64,000 nucleotides of DNA from CAVZCC01 sp963773765 (GTDB lineage Bacteria; Actinomycetota; Acidimicrobiia; Acidimicrobiales; Microtrichaceae), in assembly GCA_963773765.1 (NCBI GenBank), contig CAVZCC010000008.1, positions 395,801-459,800 of the forward strand. The letters run 5' to 3'. Shown here in pieces: positions 25,508-34,328 of the stretch. The notes beneath the pieces were generated by a model that saw nothing but the letters and a program-made list of their open reading frames with translations, was not told where the DNA came from and did no database searches. A program made the translations under genes and the position numbers. The stretch's first letter is position 1, and each line of letters starts with the position of its first letter.

Positions 25508-25902
25508 CAGAGACCCGGCTTCCAGATCATCAGGAAGATGGCGACGACCAGCATGAGGTGGAGCCCGCCGGTCAGCATCGGCACCTGCTTGGTGCTGCCG
25601 CTCTTGAACGCCCGGCTGACGAGGTACTGGAGCACGATCGCCACGATGGAGACGAGGAACGCCAGCGACACCCAGGTCTGGGAGAACTTCCAGGCCTCGT
25701 CGCTCATCCCGATGAGGCCCATCCCGGCCACGAACACCACGACCAGGGCGGGGAGCTGGATGTACAGCGCCGCCTTGGCGAAGGTCTCGTCGGCGACGTT
25801 GCCGGCCCGGGCCAGCATCGGCTGCACGAAGTTGCCACCGAAGGCCACCACCACGGCGACGACGTGGATGAGCAGGAAGATCTTGTACCCGGTCGAATCC
25901 AT
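25507..25902 (-). CDS. Four-helix membrane protein, DUF2269-like
   Basis: 131 residues with four hydrophobic helices (YKIFLLIHVVAVVVAFGGNF, YIQLPALVVVFVAGMGLIG, WVSLAFLVSIVAIVLQYLV, GGLHLMLVVAIFLMIW). The His in the first helix and the overall layout resemble DUF2269-type membrane proteins. TAGGGT lies 7 bases before the ATG, a leaderless promoter pattern; its stop overlaps the biotinyl carrier start. Being wedged between the carboxyltransferase and its carrier is unusual; it is too small to be the sodium-pumping decarboxylase beta subunit. Confidence 0.7.
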   Translation of the reverse strand: MDSTGYKIFLLIHVVAVVVAFGGNFVQPMLARAGNVADETFAKAALYIQLPALVVVFVAGMGLIGMSDEAWKFSQTWVSLAFLVSIVAIVLQYLVSRAFKSGSTKQVPMLTGGLHLMLVVAIFLMIWKPGL

Positions 25903-25909
25903 GGCACGG

Positions 25910-25915
25910 ACCCTA
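25910..25915 (-). promoter_or_regulatory. Leaderless -10 box TAGGGT
   Basis: Reverse complement of 25910-25915, 7 bases upstream of ATG 25902. Confidence 0.5.
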
Positions 25916-25918
25916 GTG

Positions 25919-26004
25919 TCAGACGGGCAGCACGCCGTGCTTGCGCTCCCTCACGGGCAGCAAGCGGCGCGCCGGTTCAGACGGGCAGCACGCCGTGCTT
26001 GCGC
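25919..26004. repeat. 28-bp direct repeat copying the carboxyltransferase gene end
   Basis: Bases 25977-26004 (the last codons and stop of the carboxyltransferase gene) recur exactly at 25919-25946, 58 bp downstream of the gene. A weaker third copy (ACGGGCAGCA then diverged) lies between them at about 25953-25972. Confidence 0.75.
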
Positions 26005-27569
26005 CAGGGCCGCTGGACCTGCTTGGTGCGGGAGGCCTCCAGCCCCTTCCAGATGGCCAGGCGGGTCTCGGCCGGGTCGATCACGTCGTCCACCATGCCG
26101 TGGCCGGCGGCGACGTAGGGATCGATGTTCTTGCGGAACTCCTCGGCCAGGCGGATGCGCTCGGCGTCCAGCTCCTTGCCCTCGAACTCCGCCAGGTGCT
26201 TGCGCATGGTGATGTTGACCATGCCGTCCGGGCCCATGACCGCGATCTCCGCCGCGGGCCAGATGGCCAGGTAGTCGGCCTCGTAGGACAGGCCGTTCAT
26301 GACGAAGTAGCCGGCGCCGTAGCTCTTGCGCACGACGATCGAGATCTTGGGCACGGTGGCCTCGCACACGGCGAAGAGCATCTTGGCCCCGTGGCGGATG
26401 ATCCCCTGCTTCTCCACCGCGGAACCGACCACGAAACCGGGGACGTCGTGCAGGAACACCAGCGGGATGCCGAAGGCGTCGCACAGCCACACGAAGCGGG
26501 CGGCCTTGTCGGCGGCGTTCACGTCCAGGGCGCCTCCCAGCACCATCGGGTTGGAGCCGACGATGCCGATCGGGTGGCCGCCGACCCGGCCGAAGCCCGT
26601 GATGATGTTGCGGGCCCAGCCCGCCTTCATCTCGAAGAAGTCCGGGACGCCGTCGTCGAGCCGGTCCACCACGGCGGCGATGACCTTGTGCATGTCGTAG
26701 GCCCGCCGCGGTGCGGTGGGGACGATGTCGTAGAGCTCCTCGCACCGGCGGTCCACCGGGTCCGAGCAGTCCTCCACCGGAGGTGCCTCCGTGTTGTTGG
26801 ACGGGAAGTAGGACAGGTAGTCGCGGACGACCTGCAGGCACTCGGCGTCGTCGGCGACCTCCATGTCGGCCACCCCCGACACCTTGTTGTGGACCTCCGA
26901 ACCGCCCATCTCCTCCTCGGTGACGTCCTCCCCGGTGGCCGCCTTGACCAGGTGCCGGCCGGCCAACGCCATGGAGGAGATGCCCTTCACCATGGGGACG
27001 AAGTCGGCGAGGGCCGGGATGTAGGCGGTGCCGGCCGCGCAGTGCCCGACCATCGCCGCCACCTGGGGGACCACGCCGGACAGGGTGACCTGCTCCCGGA
27101 ACAGCGCACCGGCACCGGCGAAGGTGGAGCCGGCGCCGGAGGTGATGCGCGCCCCGGCGGAGTCCAGCAACCAGATGACCGGGATCCGTTGGCGCAGGGC
27201 GAGCTCCCGCATGCGGCTCACCTTGAACTCGTTGACCTGGCCCATCGACCCGGCCTGGACGGTGAAGTCGTAGGCACAGACCACGACCCGCCGCCCGTCG
27301 ATCTTCCCGATGCCGGTGACGCACCCGTCGGCGGCGAAGGAGCCCTTGGCCGCGAGGTGGGGGTCCATGTGGTCCGCCAACTGCCCGTACTCGACGAACG
27401 AGCCCGGATCCAGCAGCGCGTCCAGGCGTTCCCGGACCGGCCACTTGCCCAGGCTGCGCTGGCGTTCGACCCGCTCGGCGCCGCCCATCTCCAGTGCCGC
27501 TTCCCGGCGCCGGTGGAGGTCGTCCACCAGTGGGCCCCAGTTGTAGCGATCGTCCTGCGGCTCGCTCAC
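25977..27569 (-). CDS. Acyl-CoA carboxylase carboxyltransferase subunit (PccB/AccD type)
   Basis: 530 residues from GTG 27569, with GGGGGA 6 bases upstream. Both crotonase-like halves are present: IPVIWLLDSAGARI and GHCAAGTAYIPALADF in the N-terminal half; GGALDVNAADKAARFVWLCDAFGIPLVFLHDVPGF, RKSYGAGYFVMNG and the FEGKELDAERI tail in the C-terminal half. It transfers carboxyl from biotin to propionyl-CoA, 3-methylcrotonyl-CoA or a related acyl-CoA. The frame stays open for 152 codons upstream through a helix-turn-helix-like segment (27570-28025). With the carrier and crotonase downstream, a short- or branched-chain acyl-CoA pathway is likely. Confidence 0.92.
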   Translation of the reverse strand: MSEPQDDRYNWGPLVDDLHRRREAALEMGGAERVERQRSLGKWPVRERLDALLDPGSFVEYGQLADHMDPHLAAKGSFAADGCVTGIGKIDGRRVVVCAYDFTVQAGSMGQVNEFKVSRMRELALRQRIPVIWLLDSAGARITSGAGSTFAGAGALFREQVTLSGVVPQVAAMVGHCAAGTAYIPALADFVPMVKGISSMALAGRHLVKAATGEDVTEEEMGGSEVHNKVSGVADMEVADDAECLQVVRDYLSYFPSNNTEAPPVEDCSDPVDRRCEELYDIVPTAPRRAYDMHKVIAAVVDRLDDGVPDFFEMKAGWARNIITGFGRVGGHPIGIVGSNPMVLGGALDVNAADKAARFVWLCDAFGIPLVFLHDVPGFVVGSAVEKQGIIRHGAKMLFAVCEATVPKISIVVRKSYGAGYFVMNGLSYEADYLAIWPAAEIAVMGPDGMVNITMRKHLAEFEGKELDAERIRLAEEFRKNIDPYVAAGHGMVDDVIDPAETRLAIWKGLEASRTKQVQRPWRKHGVLPV

Positions 27570-28025
27570 GTGCAGTCCCCCGTTCGCCCGGTCCGGTGTC
27601 GGTGCCGGCTCCGGTGGGAGTGTGTCACAGGACCCGGCGGGGTGGCGCCGGGGTGGGCCGAGACCCTCGGCCCGGATCTGGCGTGCTGCGTCCATGGCAA
27701 CCCGGAGGCGGCGACGGTGCCGCCGTTCGGTGGATTCGTGGCGACGGCGACCGATGGCGTAGCAGCCCCGGCTGACGCGCCGGGCCCGGCCGAGTCTGGT
27801 CTCGTAGGCCAGTGCGTCGGCCAACACCCGGTGTGGCTGGGAGCCGCGCACCCCGAGGTCCCGGTCCGCCAGCAGGCGGAGGATCTCGGCGATCGTGAGT
27901 GGGCGTCCCGCGTCCAGCAGCAGGGTGAGCACCGGGTAGCGGAGGTGGCGGCCCCACAGGGCGAAGGGATCGATCCACCCGTCGGGCGTGCGGACGGCAT
28001 GGCTCCGGAGTGGCTCGCTCGACAT
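27570..28025 (-). CDS. Winged-helix-like segment in frame with the carboxyltransferase
   Basis: From ATG 28025, about 90 residues look like a winged helix: RYPVLTLLLDAGRPLTIAEILRLLADRDL, then RVLADALAYETRLGRARRVSRGCYAIG, followed by an Arg-rich stretch. There is no stop before the carboxyltransferase start, so a 682-residue fusion is possible as written. More likely it is a separate small DNA-binding protein whose stop has been lost to an indel, since the linker (PPRRHPAGSCDTLPPEPAPTPD) is low-complexity and a good ribosome site precedes GTG 27569. Family not firmly recognised. Confidence 0.55.
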
Positions 28026-28270
28026 CCCCGGGATGGTGCCCGTCCCGTGACCGTCCCGTCATCGGGGACCGCTCCCCCGTTCGACTTGCACCGAATCGGG
28101 TGCGCCACCCGACGCCCGCCGGACGACGGTGTGAACTCCTCCGGCGTCGCGTCGCATCGAATTGACCGCCACACCGGCCCATCCTCCCCGGACCCCAATT
28201 CGGCGGAAGCCGACGTGATCGCACAAGCGCGGGCTCCGTGAACACCTGGCTGACCGATCGAGGAGTGCGT
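28026..28270. other. Intergenic region, 245 bases
   Basis: No credible gene. It contains the small inverted repeat GCACC/GGTGC around 28088-28105 and AT-richer patches (CATCGAATTGACC, CCCCAATTCGG) that may hold the promoter for the leftward segment. Confidence 0.4.
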
Positions 28271-29065
28271 TCAGCGCCCCCGCCACACGGGCGGCCGCTT
28301 CTCCACGAAGGCGGCGATGCCCTCGGCCGCGTCCTCCAGCTCCGTGGTGACGGTCAGCATGGGATGCAGCAGCCGCAGCGCGTCGGTCGCCCCCTGGTCC
28401 CAGACGGCGTAGAAGCTGTCCCGTCCCAGGCGCATGACCGCGGGCGACTTGCCGGCCAGCTCCGCGGCGAGGTCGTCCACCGCCGCGTCCAACCCCTCCA
28501 CCGGCACCAGCCGGGACAGGATGCCCAACCGGTCCGCCTCGTCGGCGTCGATCCGCCGGCCGGTCATCATCAGCTCCAGGGCCCGCTTGGGGGCCATGGA
28601 ACGGCACAGCGGCACCGTGATCATGTAGGGCCACAGCCCGACGTTGATCTCCGGCGTCCCGAACGTGGCGTCATCGGCGGCCACCACCAGGTCGCAGGAC
28701 AGCGCCAGCCCGAACCCTCCGGCCAGGCAGTAGCCCCGCACCTTGGCGATGGTCGGCTTGCCGAGCGACCACAGGTCGTCGAACAGGCGGGCGAGTTCCC
28801 CCCGGGCGTCGTGCACGTCCGCGTACCCGGCGTCGGCCCGCATCCCCGTGAGGTCCGCGCCGGCACAGAACGCCCGGTCACCGGCACCGGTCAGGACCAC
28901 CACCCGCACCTCCGGATCGGCCTTCGCCTCGGCGATGCGGTGACGGAGTCCCTCGATCACCCCCCAGCTGAGCGCATTGCGCCGCTCCGGCCGGTTGATG
29001 GTCAGCGTCGCCACGCCGTCCTGCACGGAGGCGAGCAGTTCGTCGGCCGCAGGTGTGTCTGACAT
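28271..29065 (-). CDS. Enoyl-CoA hydratase/isomerase
   Basis: 264 residues. Crotonase motifs: TINRPERRNALSWG, CAGADLTGM, the oxyanion helix GYCLAGGFGLALSCDLV, and both catalytic glutamates in TFGTPEINVGL and RALELMMTG. It is therefore a competent hydratase candidate, unlike the crotonase at 24500. The start ATG 29065 is preferred because TAGCCT ends 7 bases upstream; an in-frame GTG at 29095 would overlap the divergent gene. It ends at a GR tail and stands alone on its transcript. Confidence 0.9.
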   Translation of the reverse strand: MSDTPAADELLASVQDGVATLTINRPERRNALSWGVIEGLRHRIAEAKADPEVRVVVLTGAGDRAFCAGADLTGMRADAGYADVHDARGELARLFDDLWSLGKPTIAKVRGYCLAGGFGLALSCDLVVAADDATFGTPEINVGLWPYMITVPLCRSMAPKRALELMMTGRRIDADEADRLGILSRLVPVEGLDAAVDDLAAELAGKSPAVMRLGRDSFYAVWDQGATDALRLLHPMLTVTTELEDAAEGIAAFVEKRPPVWRGR

Positions 29066-29088
29066 CTCCGTCAGGCTAGTTTCCGCCC
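29066..29088. promoter_or_regulatory. Two divergent leaderless promoters sharing CTAG
   Basis: Only 23 bases separate the ATG of the crotonase (29065, minus) and the GTG of the DUF5317 gene (29089, plus). TAGTTT (29077-29082) lies 6 bases before the GTG; TAGCCT (reverse of 29073-29078) lies 7 bases before the ATG. The boxes overlap in CTAG. Confidence 0.6.
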
Positions 29089-29799
29089 GTGGCACTGGTA
29101 CCCACCTTGCTCGCCATCGGCATCGGCCTCGGTCTCGGCCTGCACTGGGGCGGGCAGCTCTCCAACCTCCTGCAGTGGCGCCCGCCGCTGTGGCAGGCCC
29201 TCGCGGGCGGGATCGCGCTCACGATGCTGGTGGACGTCCTGCCCATCACCGGCGGGGTCATGGCCTTCCTCTCCATGGCCGCCATGGCGCTCATCCTCGC
29301 CTTCGCCGTGATCAACCTCCGCATCGGGGGCATGGTCCTGGTCGCGGCCGGCATCGGCCTGAACCTGTTCGTCACGCTCATCAACTGGGGCACCCCCGTG
29401 AGCGGATCGGCGCTCGAGGCCGCGGGGGTGGTCGAGGACGCGACCGCCACGGACCTGGCGCTCTCCGGCGGCCGCACGGTGGCCGACGGCGCCCTGCTCG
29501 GGTTCCTGGGTGACGCCATCCCCCTGCCCTGGGGCCAGGTCATCTCCATCGGCGACATCCTGCTGCTGGTGGGCCTGAGCCTGGTGACCGCGAGCGTGGT
29601 CCGTCGCTACGAGGTGGGCGGCGGTGGCAGGTTCTCCTCGGGGCCCGGCAACCGCAGCGGGATCGGCGGCCCCCGGGACTACCGCACGGCGCTCGACGCC
29701 CTCGGACGGGGCCCCGCGCCCAGGCGGGGGCCGGGCCTGCACCCTTCCCGCCTGAGCGGCCAGGGCACGGGCCGCCGTCGTCCCACCGGCTCGCGCTGA
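29089..29799 (+). CDS. DUF5317-family membrane protein
   Basis: 236 residues with five or six membrane helices in the first ~180 residues (LLAIGIGLGLGL, ALAGGIALTMLVDVL, ALILAFAVINL, MVLVAAGIGLNLFVTLIN, ILLLVGLSLVTASVV). The NLFVTLINWGTPVS segment corresponds to the conserved polar motif after a helix in DUF5317 proteins. A basic Gly/Arg/Pro-rich tail follows. No function is known for the family. It is followed 105 bases later by the WXG100 gene but has its own promoter. Confidence 0.7.
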   Translation: MALVPTLLAIGIGLGLGLHWGGQLSNLLQWRPPLWQALAGGIALTMLVDVLPITGGVMAFLSMAAMALILAFAVINLRIGGMVLVAAGIGLNLFVTLINWGTPVSGSALEAAGVVEDATATDLALSGGRTVADGALLGFLGDAIPLPWGQVISIGDILLLVGLSLVTASVVRRYEVGGGGRFSSGPGNRSGIGGPRDYRTALDALGRGPAPRRGPGLHPSRLSGQGTGRRRPTGSR

Positions 29800-29903
29800 G
29801 CCGGGCCACCGGGGAGCGGTCCCCGCTGACAACCGGGACGCCGTCGCGGTTCGCTTCCTCCGTGCCGGACCGGCCGGCGCACCTGTCATCGGAGGAGCCA
29901 TCC

Positions 29904-30170
29904 ATGCCCAAGCTCGGTCTCGACCCGGAAGCACTCACCTCGCTGCAGAAGCAGATGCGTGCCGACGCCGGCACCATCAAGAGCCTCACCACCAAGCTCG
30001 ACGGGTTGCTCCGTTCGGCCTGGTGGGAGGGTGCGGACGCCACGGCATTCCGCTCGGACTGGGACGGCAGCCACAAGGCCCAGCTGGCCCGGGTGTCCGC
30101 CGCCCTGGAGGCCGCGGCCCAGGCCGTCGCCGCCAACGTGACCCAGCAGCAGCAGGCCTCGTCGGGCTGA
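29904..30170 (+). CDS. WXG100-family protein
   Basis: 88 residues from ATG 29904, with GGAGGAG 6 bases upstream. It is a two-helix hairpin: helix one MPKLGLDPEALTSLQKQMRA, then the turn WWEGADATAF containing the W-x-G motif, then helix two KAQLARVSAALEAAAQAVAAN. WXG100 proteins are small type VII (ESX) secretion substrates or partners. There is no YxxxE export motif at the end; the tail is a Gln/Ser-rich QQQQASSG. The EccC-like ATPase gene begins three bases after the stop, which strongly links the two. Confidence 0.88.
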   Translation: MPKLGLDPEALTSLQKQMRADAGTIKSLTTKLDGLLRSAWWEGADATAFRSDWDGSHKAQLARVSAALEAAAQAVAANVTQQQQASSG

Positions 30171-30172
30171 GC

Positions 30173-33100
30173 GTGCCCGTCCTCCGCTACCGGGTGGCGG
30201 CGGGTGCCGCCGCCCGGCCCGTGGCCGACCTCGTCGTCCACCTCGACGGGGACGCGACCGTCGGAGAGGTGGCCGACGCCGTGGCCGACCACCTGGACCC
30301 GACCGGCCGCCTCCGGCCGTCGAACCCCACCCTGGCGGTCGTGGACCACGACGCGCTCGGGGGCGGGCCCCCGGCCGTCCGGGAACCCCCCGGCCGGGAC
30401 CGTCCCGCCATGGAGGCCGCGCCGCGGTGTGGCTCGACCGTGGCCATCGTCCCGGACGCGGCCACCCGGAAGGAGCCGCCGCTGCACTCCCCGGTCACGC
30501 TGCATCCCGTCGACCCCGCCTCCGGTCCCGTCACCCGCCTGTGCTACGGCACCACCCGCATCGCCCGGGCAGCGCCCACCGGTACGACAGCGCGCCACCG
30601 GTACGACAGCGCCGGCCGCGGTGGAGATCGAGGTCGGCGCCGACGTCGTCGTCCGCATCGCAGCCGGCGCGGCGGCGGTCCTGGTCGACGGTGCCCCGGT
30701 CCGGGGTGGCATGCGGATCGGACCCGGCGCATTGCTCACCATCGGCAACCGCACGGTGGAGGTCCGGTGCGGCGGACCCCTCCGGCCACCGGACAGCCCG
30801 GGACCGACCCGGCTGCACGAGCGGATCCCCGCCCGCACCGCCGGGCCGGAGCCGGATCCCGTGGAACTGCCGACCGCGCCTGGCGCCCACCGCATCCCGG
30901 CCTTCCCGGTCCTGTCCGCGATGGTGCCGCTCCTCATGGGCGTCGCCCTGTGGTTGGCCACCGCCAGCGTGGCCGTCGCCGGATTCGTGGTGTTCAGCTT
31001 CGTGTTCGTGGTCGCGGCCGGCATCGAGTCGCGCCGGGAGTCCCGCGCGGAGGCCCGCTTCCGGGAGGCCGAGTTCCGGGCCGACCTGGACCGGGCCGCC
31101 GAGCGCATCGACCAGCACCTGGCCGAGGAATCCGCCGGCGCCGAGCGGGCGACCCCGTCGACCTCCCGCCTGTGGGAGTGGGTGGCCACCTCCCACCCGC
31201 GGCTGTGGGAGCGTCCGGGCGACGAGGCCGGGGCGATGGTGGCCCGCCTCGGCCGGGCCCCTCAACAGCCCCGGTCGACGGTGGTGGCCCACACCAACAC
31301 CGGGCGGTGGGACCTCCGCCGGGAGCTCCTGGCGGTGGCCGACCGCGTCGCCGCCACCGACCTCCCGGTCCGCGTCGACCTGTCGGACACCGCGGGCCTG
31401 GCCGTGGTGGGCCCGGGCGAGGGCCCGGCGGCCGTGGCACGGTCCGTGGTGTGCCAGCTGGCGGCGCTGGTCGACCCCGACCACCTGACCATCACCGTCG
31501 ATGCGTCCGCCGACCGGGCTCCCCTGTGGCGTTGGGTGCAGTGGCTCCCCCACGCCGACCCGGCCACCACCACCGCCACCAACGTCGTCGTGGTCGACCG
31601 GTCGACGACAGGAGAGACCCGGGCCGCCGTGGCGGACCTTGCCCGCGCCGGGGCCGTCCCGGTCGTCGTCGCCCGGGCACCGGCCGGGCTCCCGGAGTCG
31701 ATCGGCGCCGTGCTCCGGTTGGGTGGGACCTCCTCGGATCCGGCGTCGGGCGCCGACCTCCGCACGCATCGTTCGGCCCCCGTCCCGCTGCAGGTGGAGG
31801 ACCTGTCGCTGGACGGCGCCGAGGTGCTGGCCCGAGGGCTCAGCCCGCTCCGCCCCCCCGGCGACCGTGGGACCGCGCTGCCGCCGGCGCTCCCCCTGTC
31901 CCGGCTGCTGGCCGACCCTGCCGCCGTCACCGATCCGGCCGCGATGGCCCGTCAGTGGCAGAGGTCGGGCCCCGAGGGGCTCCGCGTCCCGGTCGGGGTT
32001 GCCGAGGGCGGCGTGCTCTCGCTGGACCTGGTGGCCGACGGCCCGCACGGGCTGGTGGCCGGGACCACCGGTGCGGGCAAGAGCGAGCTGCTCCGCACGC
32101 TGATCGCCTCGCTGGCACTGCACCACGCCCCCGACCGCGTCACCTTCCTGCTGGTGGACTACAAGGGCGGTTCCGCGTTCCGGTCCCTCGACCGGCTCCC
32201 GCACTCCGTCGGCCTGGTCACCGACCTGACGCCCACCCTGGCCGATCGGGCCCTGGTGTCGCTGCGGGCCGAGCTGCGCCATCGGGAACGCCTCGTGGCC
32301 GCCGGTGGCGTCACCGACCTCCGGGAGCTGGACCGGACCCGGCGCCCGCCGGCCCTGGTCGTCGTGGTGGACGAGTTCGCTGCGCTGGCCCGTGAGGTAC
32401 CCGAGTTCGTGGAGGGGATCGTCGACCTGGCCCAGCGGGGACGCAGCCTGGGCGTGCACCTCCTGCTGGCGACCCAGCGACCGGCCGGCGTGGTCACCGA
32501 CGCCATCCGGGCCAACACGACGCTGCGGCTGGCGCTCCGGGTCGCGGACGAGGACGACAGCACCGACGTCGTGGACTCGGTCCGGGCCGCCCACCTGCCC
32601 CGTGACCTGCCCGGCCGGGCCGTCATGCGGACCGGCCCCCGCCGGACCACCGACCTCCAGGTGGCCCACACCGGCGGACCACCGCGCCCGCCGCACCGCG
32701 TCACCTGCACGCCCTTCGGGCAGGTGACCGGTCCCCCGCCGGACGCACCGGGCCGGGACACCCCGACGCAGCTCGACGCCATCATCGCCACGGCCCGGGC
32801 GGCCGCCGTCGCGACCGCAACACCGCCGCCACGGCGGCCGTGGCTCGACCCCCTGCCCCCCGTGCTGGATCCGACCGAGGTCCTGTCCGGCCCACCTGCG
32901 GCACCCGGGTGCCTGACCATCGGAAGGCTCGACCGACCGGGTACGCAGTCCCAGCCGGCGCTGGTGCTGGACCTGGCGACGCACGGCTCGGTGCTGGTCC
33001 AGGGGTGCGGCGGGTCCGGGCGCACCGGCACCCTGGCCATGGTGGCCCGGGCGGCCACCACCCACCCCGAGCACGTCCATGTCCACGCCCTGGACGGAGG

Positions 33101-34286
33101 TCGTGACCTGGCCCCGCTGCACCACACCGGCGCGGTGGGCGAGGTGGTCGGGATGGAGGACCTCGGGCGCACGCTCAGGCTGCTGCGGATGTTCACCACC
33201 GAGCTGGACCGTCGCCGGGACCCGGGCCCGGCCGTCGGGTCGGCCGGCCGGCCCCGCCTGCTGGTGCTGGTCGACGGTCTCGGCGCCCTGGAGGAACTCC
33301 ACGCCCGGATCAACCGCGGCGAGGCACTGGACCTCCTCACCCGCCTGGCCCGGGAGGGACGGACCGCGGGCCTCCACGTGGTGGCGTCCGCCATCCGGCG
33401 GGCGGAGGTACCGCCGCCGCTGGCCGCCGCCCTCCACCTGCGCCTGATGCTGCGCTGTGCCGGCTCCGACGAGGCCGTGCTGGCCGGCGCACCGGAGGCA
33501 CTGGGGGACCGGGACCTCCCGCCCGGCCGCGGCCTGGTGGACGGGGACTGGTTCCAGGTGGCACTCCACCCGCCCGGTGCGCCCGCCGGCGTCCGGACCG
33601 GTCGCGGCCCGGCCCCCACCCCGGTCCCGCCGCTCCCCGATCGGGTGCCGGGCAACTCCCTCCCCGCACCGAGGGGAACCTGGCAGCTCCCGGTGGGGAT
33701 CTCGTCGTGGGACCTTCGTGTCGTGGCCCTGGACCTGACGGACCGCCACGCGCTCGTGACCGGTCCGCCCCGGAGCGGTCGCAGCGCAGCGCTGCACCTG
33801 GTGGCCCGGATGGCCTCCCGTGCGGGCCTTCCTGCGGACGTGGTCCACGTGGACGGCCGATCGGCCGACCCGGACGCCACGTCCGAGGCGCTGCGGCAGG
33901 CGGCCGGGCGGAGCCGGGGCGGGCAGCCCGTCCTCGTCCTCGTCGACGACCTGACGGACCTGCTCGACCGACCCGACGGCGAGCCGGTCGACCACCTGCT
34001 GCTCGAGCTGTTGGACCTGGGCCGGAGCGCCCCGATCCGGGTGGTGGCCGCGGCCGAGGCCGACGCCCTGGCCCGCTGCTACGCCGAGTCCGCCCGCCGG
34101 CTGCGGGCCGGCCGGGGTGGCCTCCTGCTGCGCCCCGACCCGGACCTCCACCCCGGCCTGCTGCACACGGCCCTGCCGCCGCACGACGACCTGGTCATGG
34201 AGGCCGGCCACGGATGGCTCGTCACCCCGGAGCGCGTGACACCGCTGCAGCTGGCGTGGCCGGACGGCGGCGCCGGCGGCCGGTAG
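30173..34286 (+). CDS. EccC-like FtsK/SpoIIIE ATPase of a type VII-like system
   Basis: About 1365 residues from GTG 30173 once a 19-bp duplication at 30576 is removed. The N-terminal ~90 residues look like a ubiquitin/FHA-like fold (VVHLDGDATVGEVADAVADHL). Two membrane helices follow (LSAMVPLLMGVALWLATAS, VAVAGFVVFSFVFVVAAG). The first ATPase domain is intact: GTTGAGKSELLRTL near residue 625, LLVDYKGGSAF, VVVVDEFAAL and LLLATQRPAGVV. The second (GCGGSGRTG, LLVLVDGL) and third (GPPRSGRSAA, LVLVDDLTDLL) lack the Walker lysine, as in EccC where only the first domain hydrolyses ATP well. It is coupled to the WXG100 gene. Confidence 0.88.
30576..30613 (+). repeat. 19-bp tandem duplication that shifts the EccC-like frame
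   Basis: CCACCGGTACGACAGCGC occurs at 30576-30593 and 30595-30612 with a 19-bp period. Deleting one unit restores a continuous frame reading ARAAPTGTTAPAAVEIEVG. With both copies the protein stops early or shifts. Confidence 0.85.
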
Positions 34287-34328
34287 GACCGCCGGGCGGG
34301 CCGGTCAGCCAGCCAGGGGGTCGGCCCG

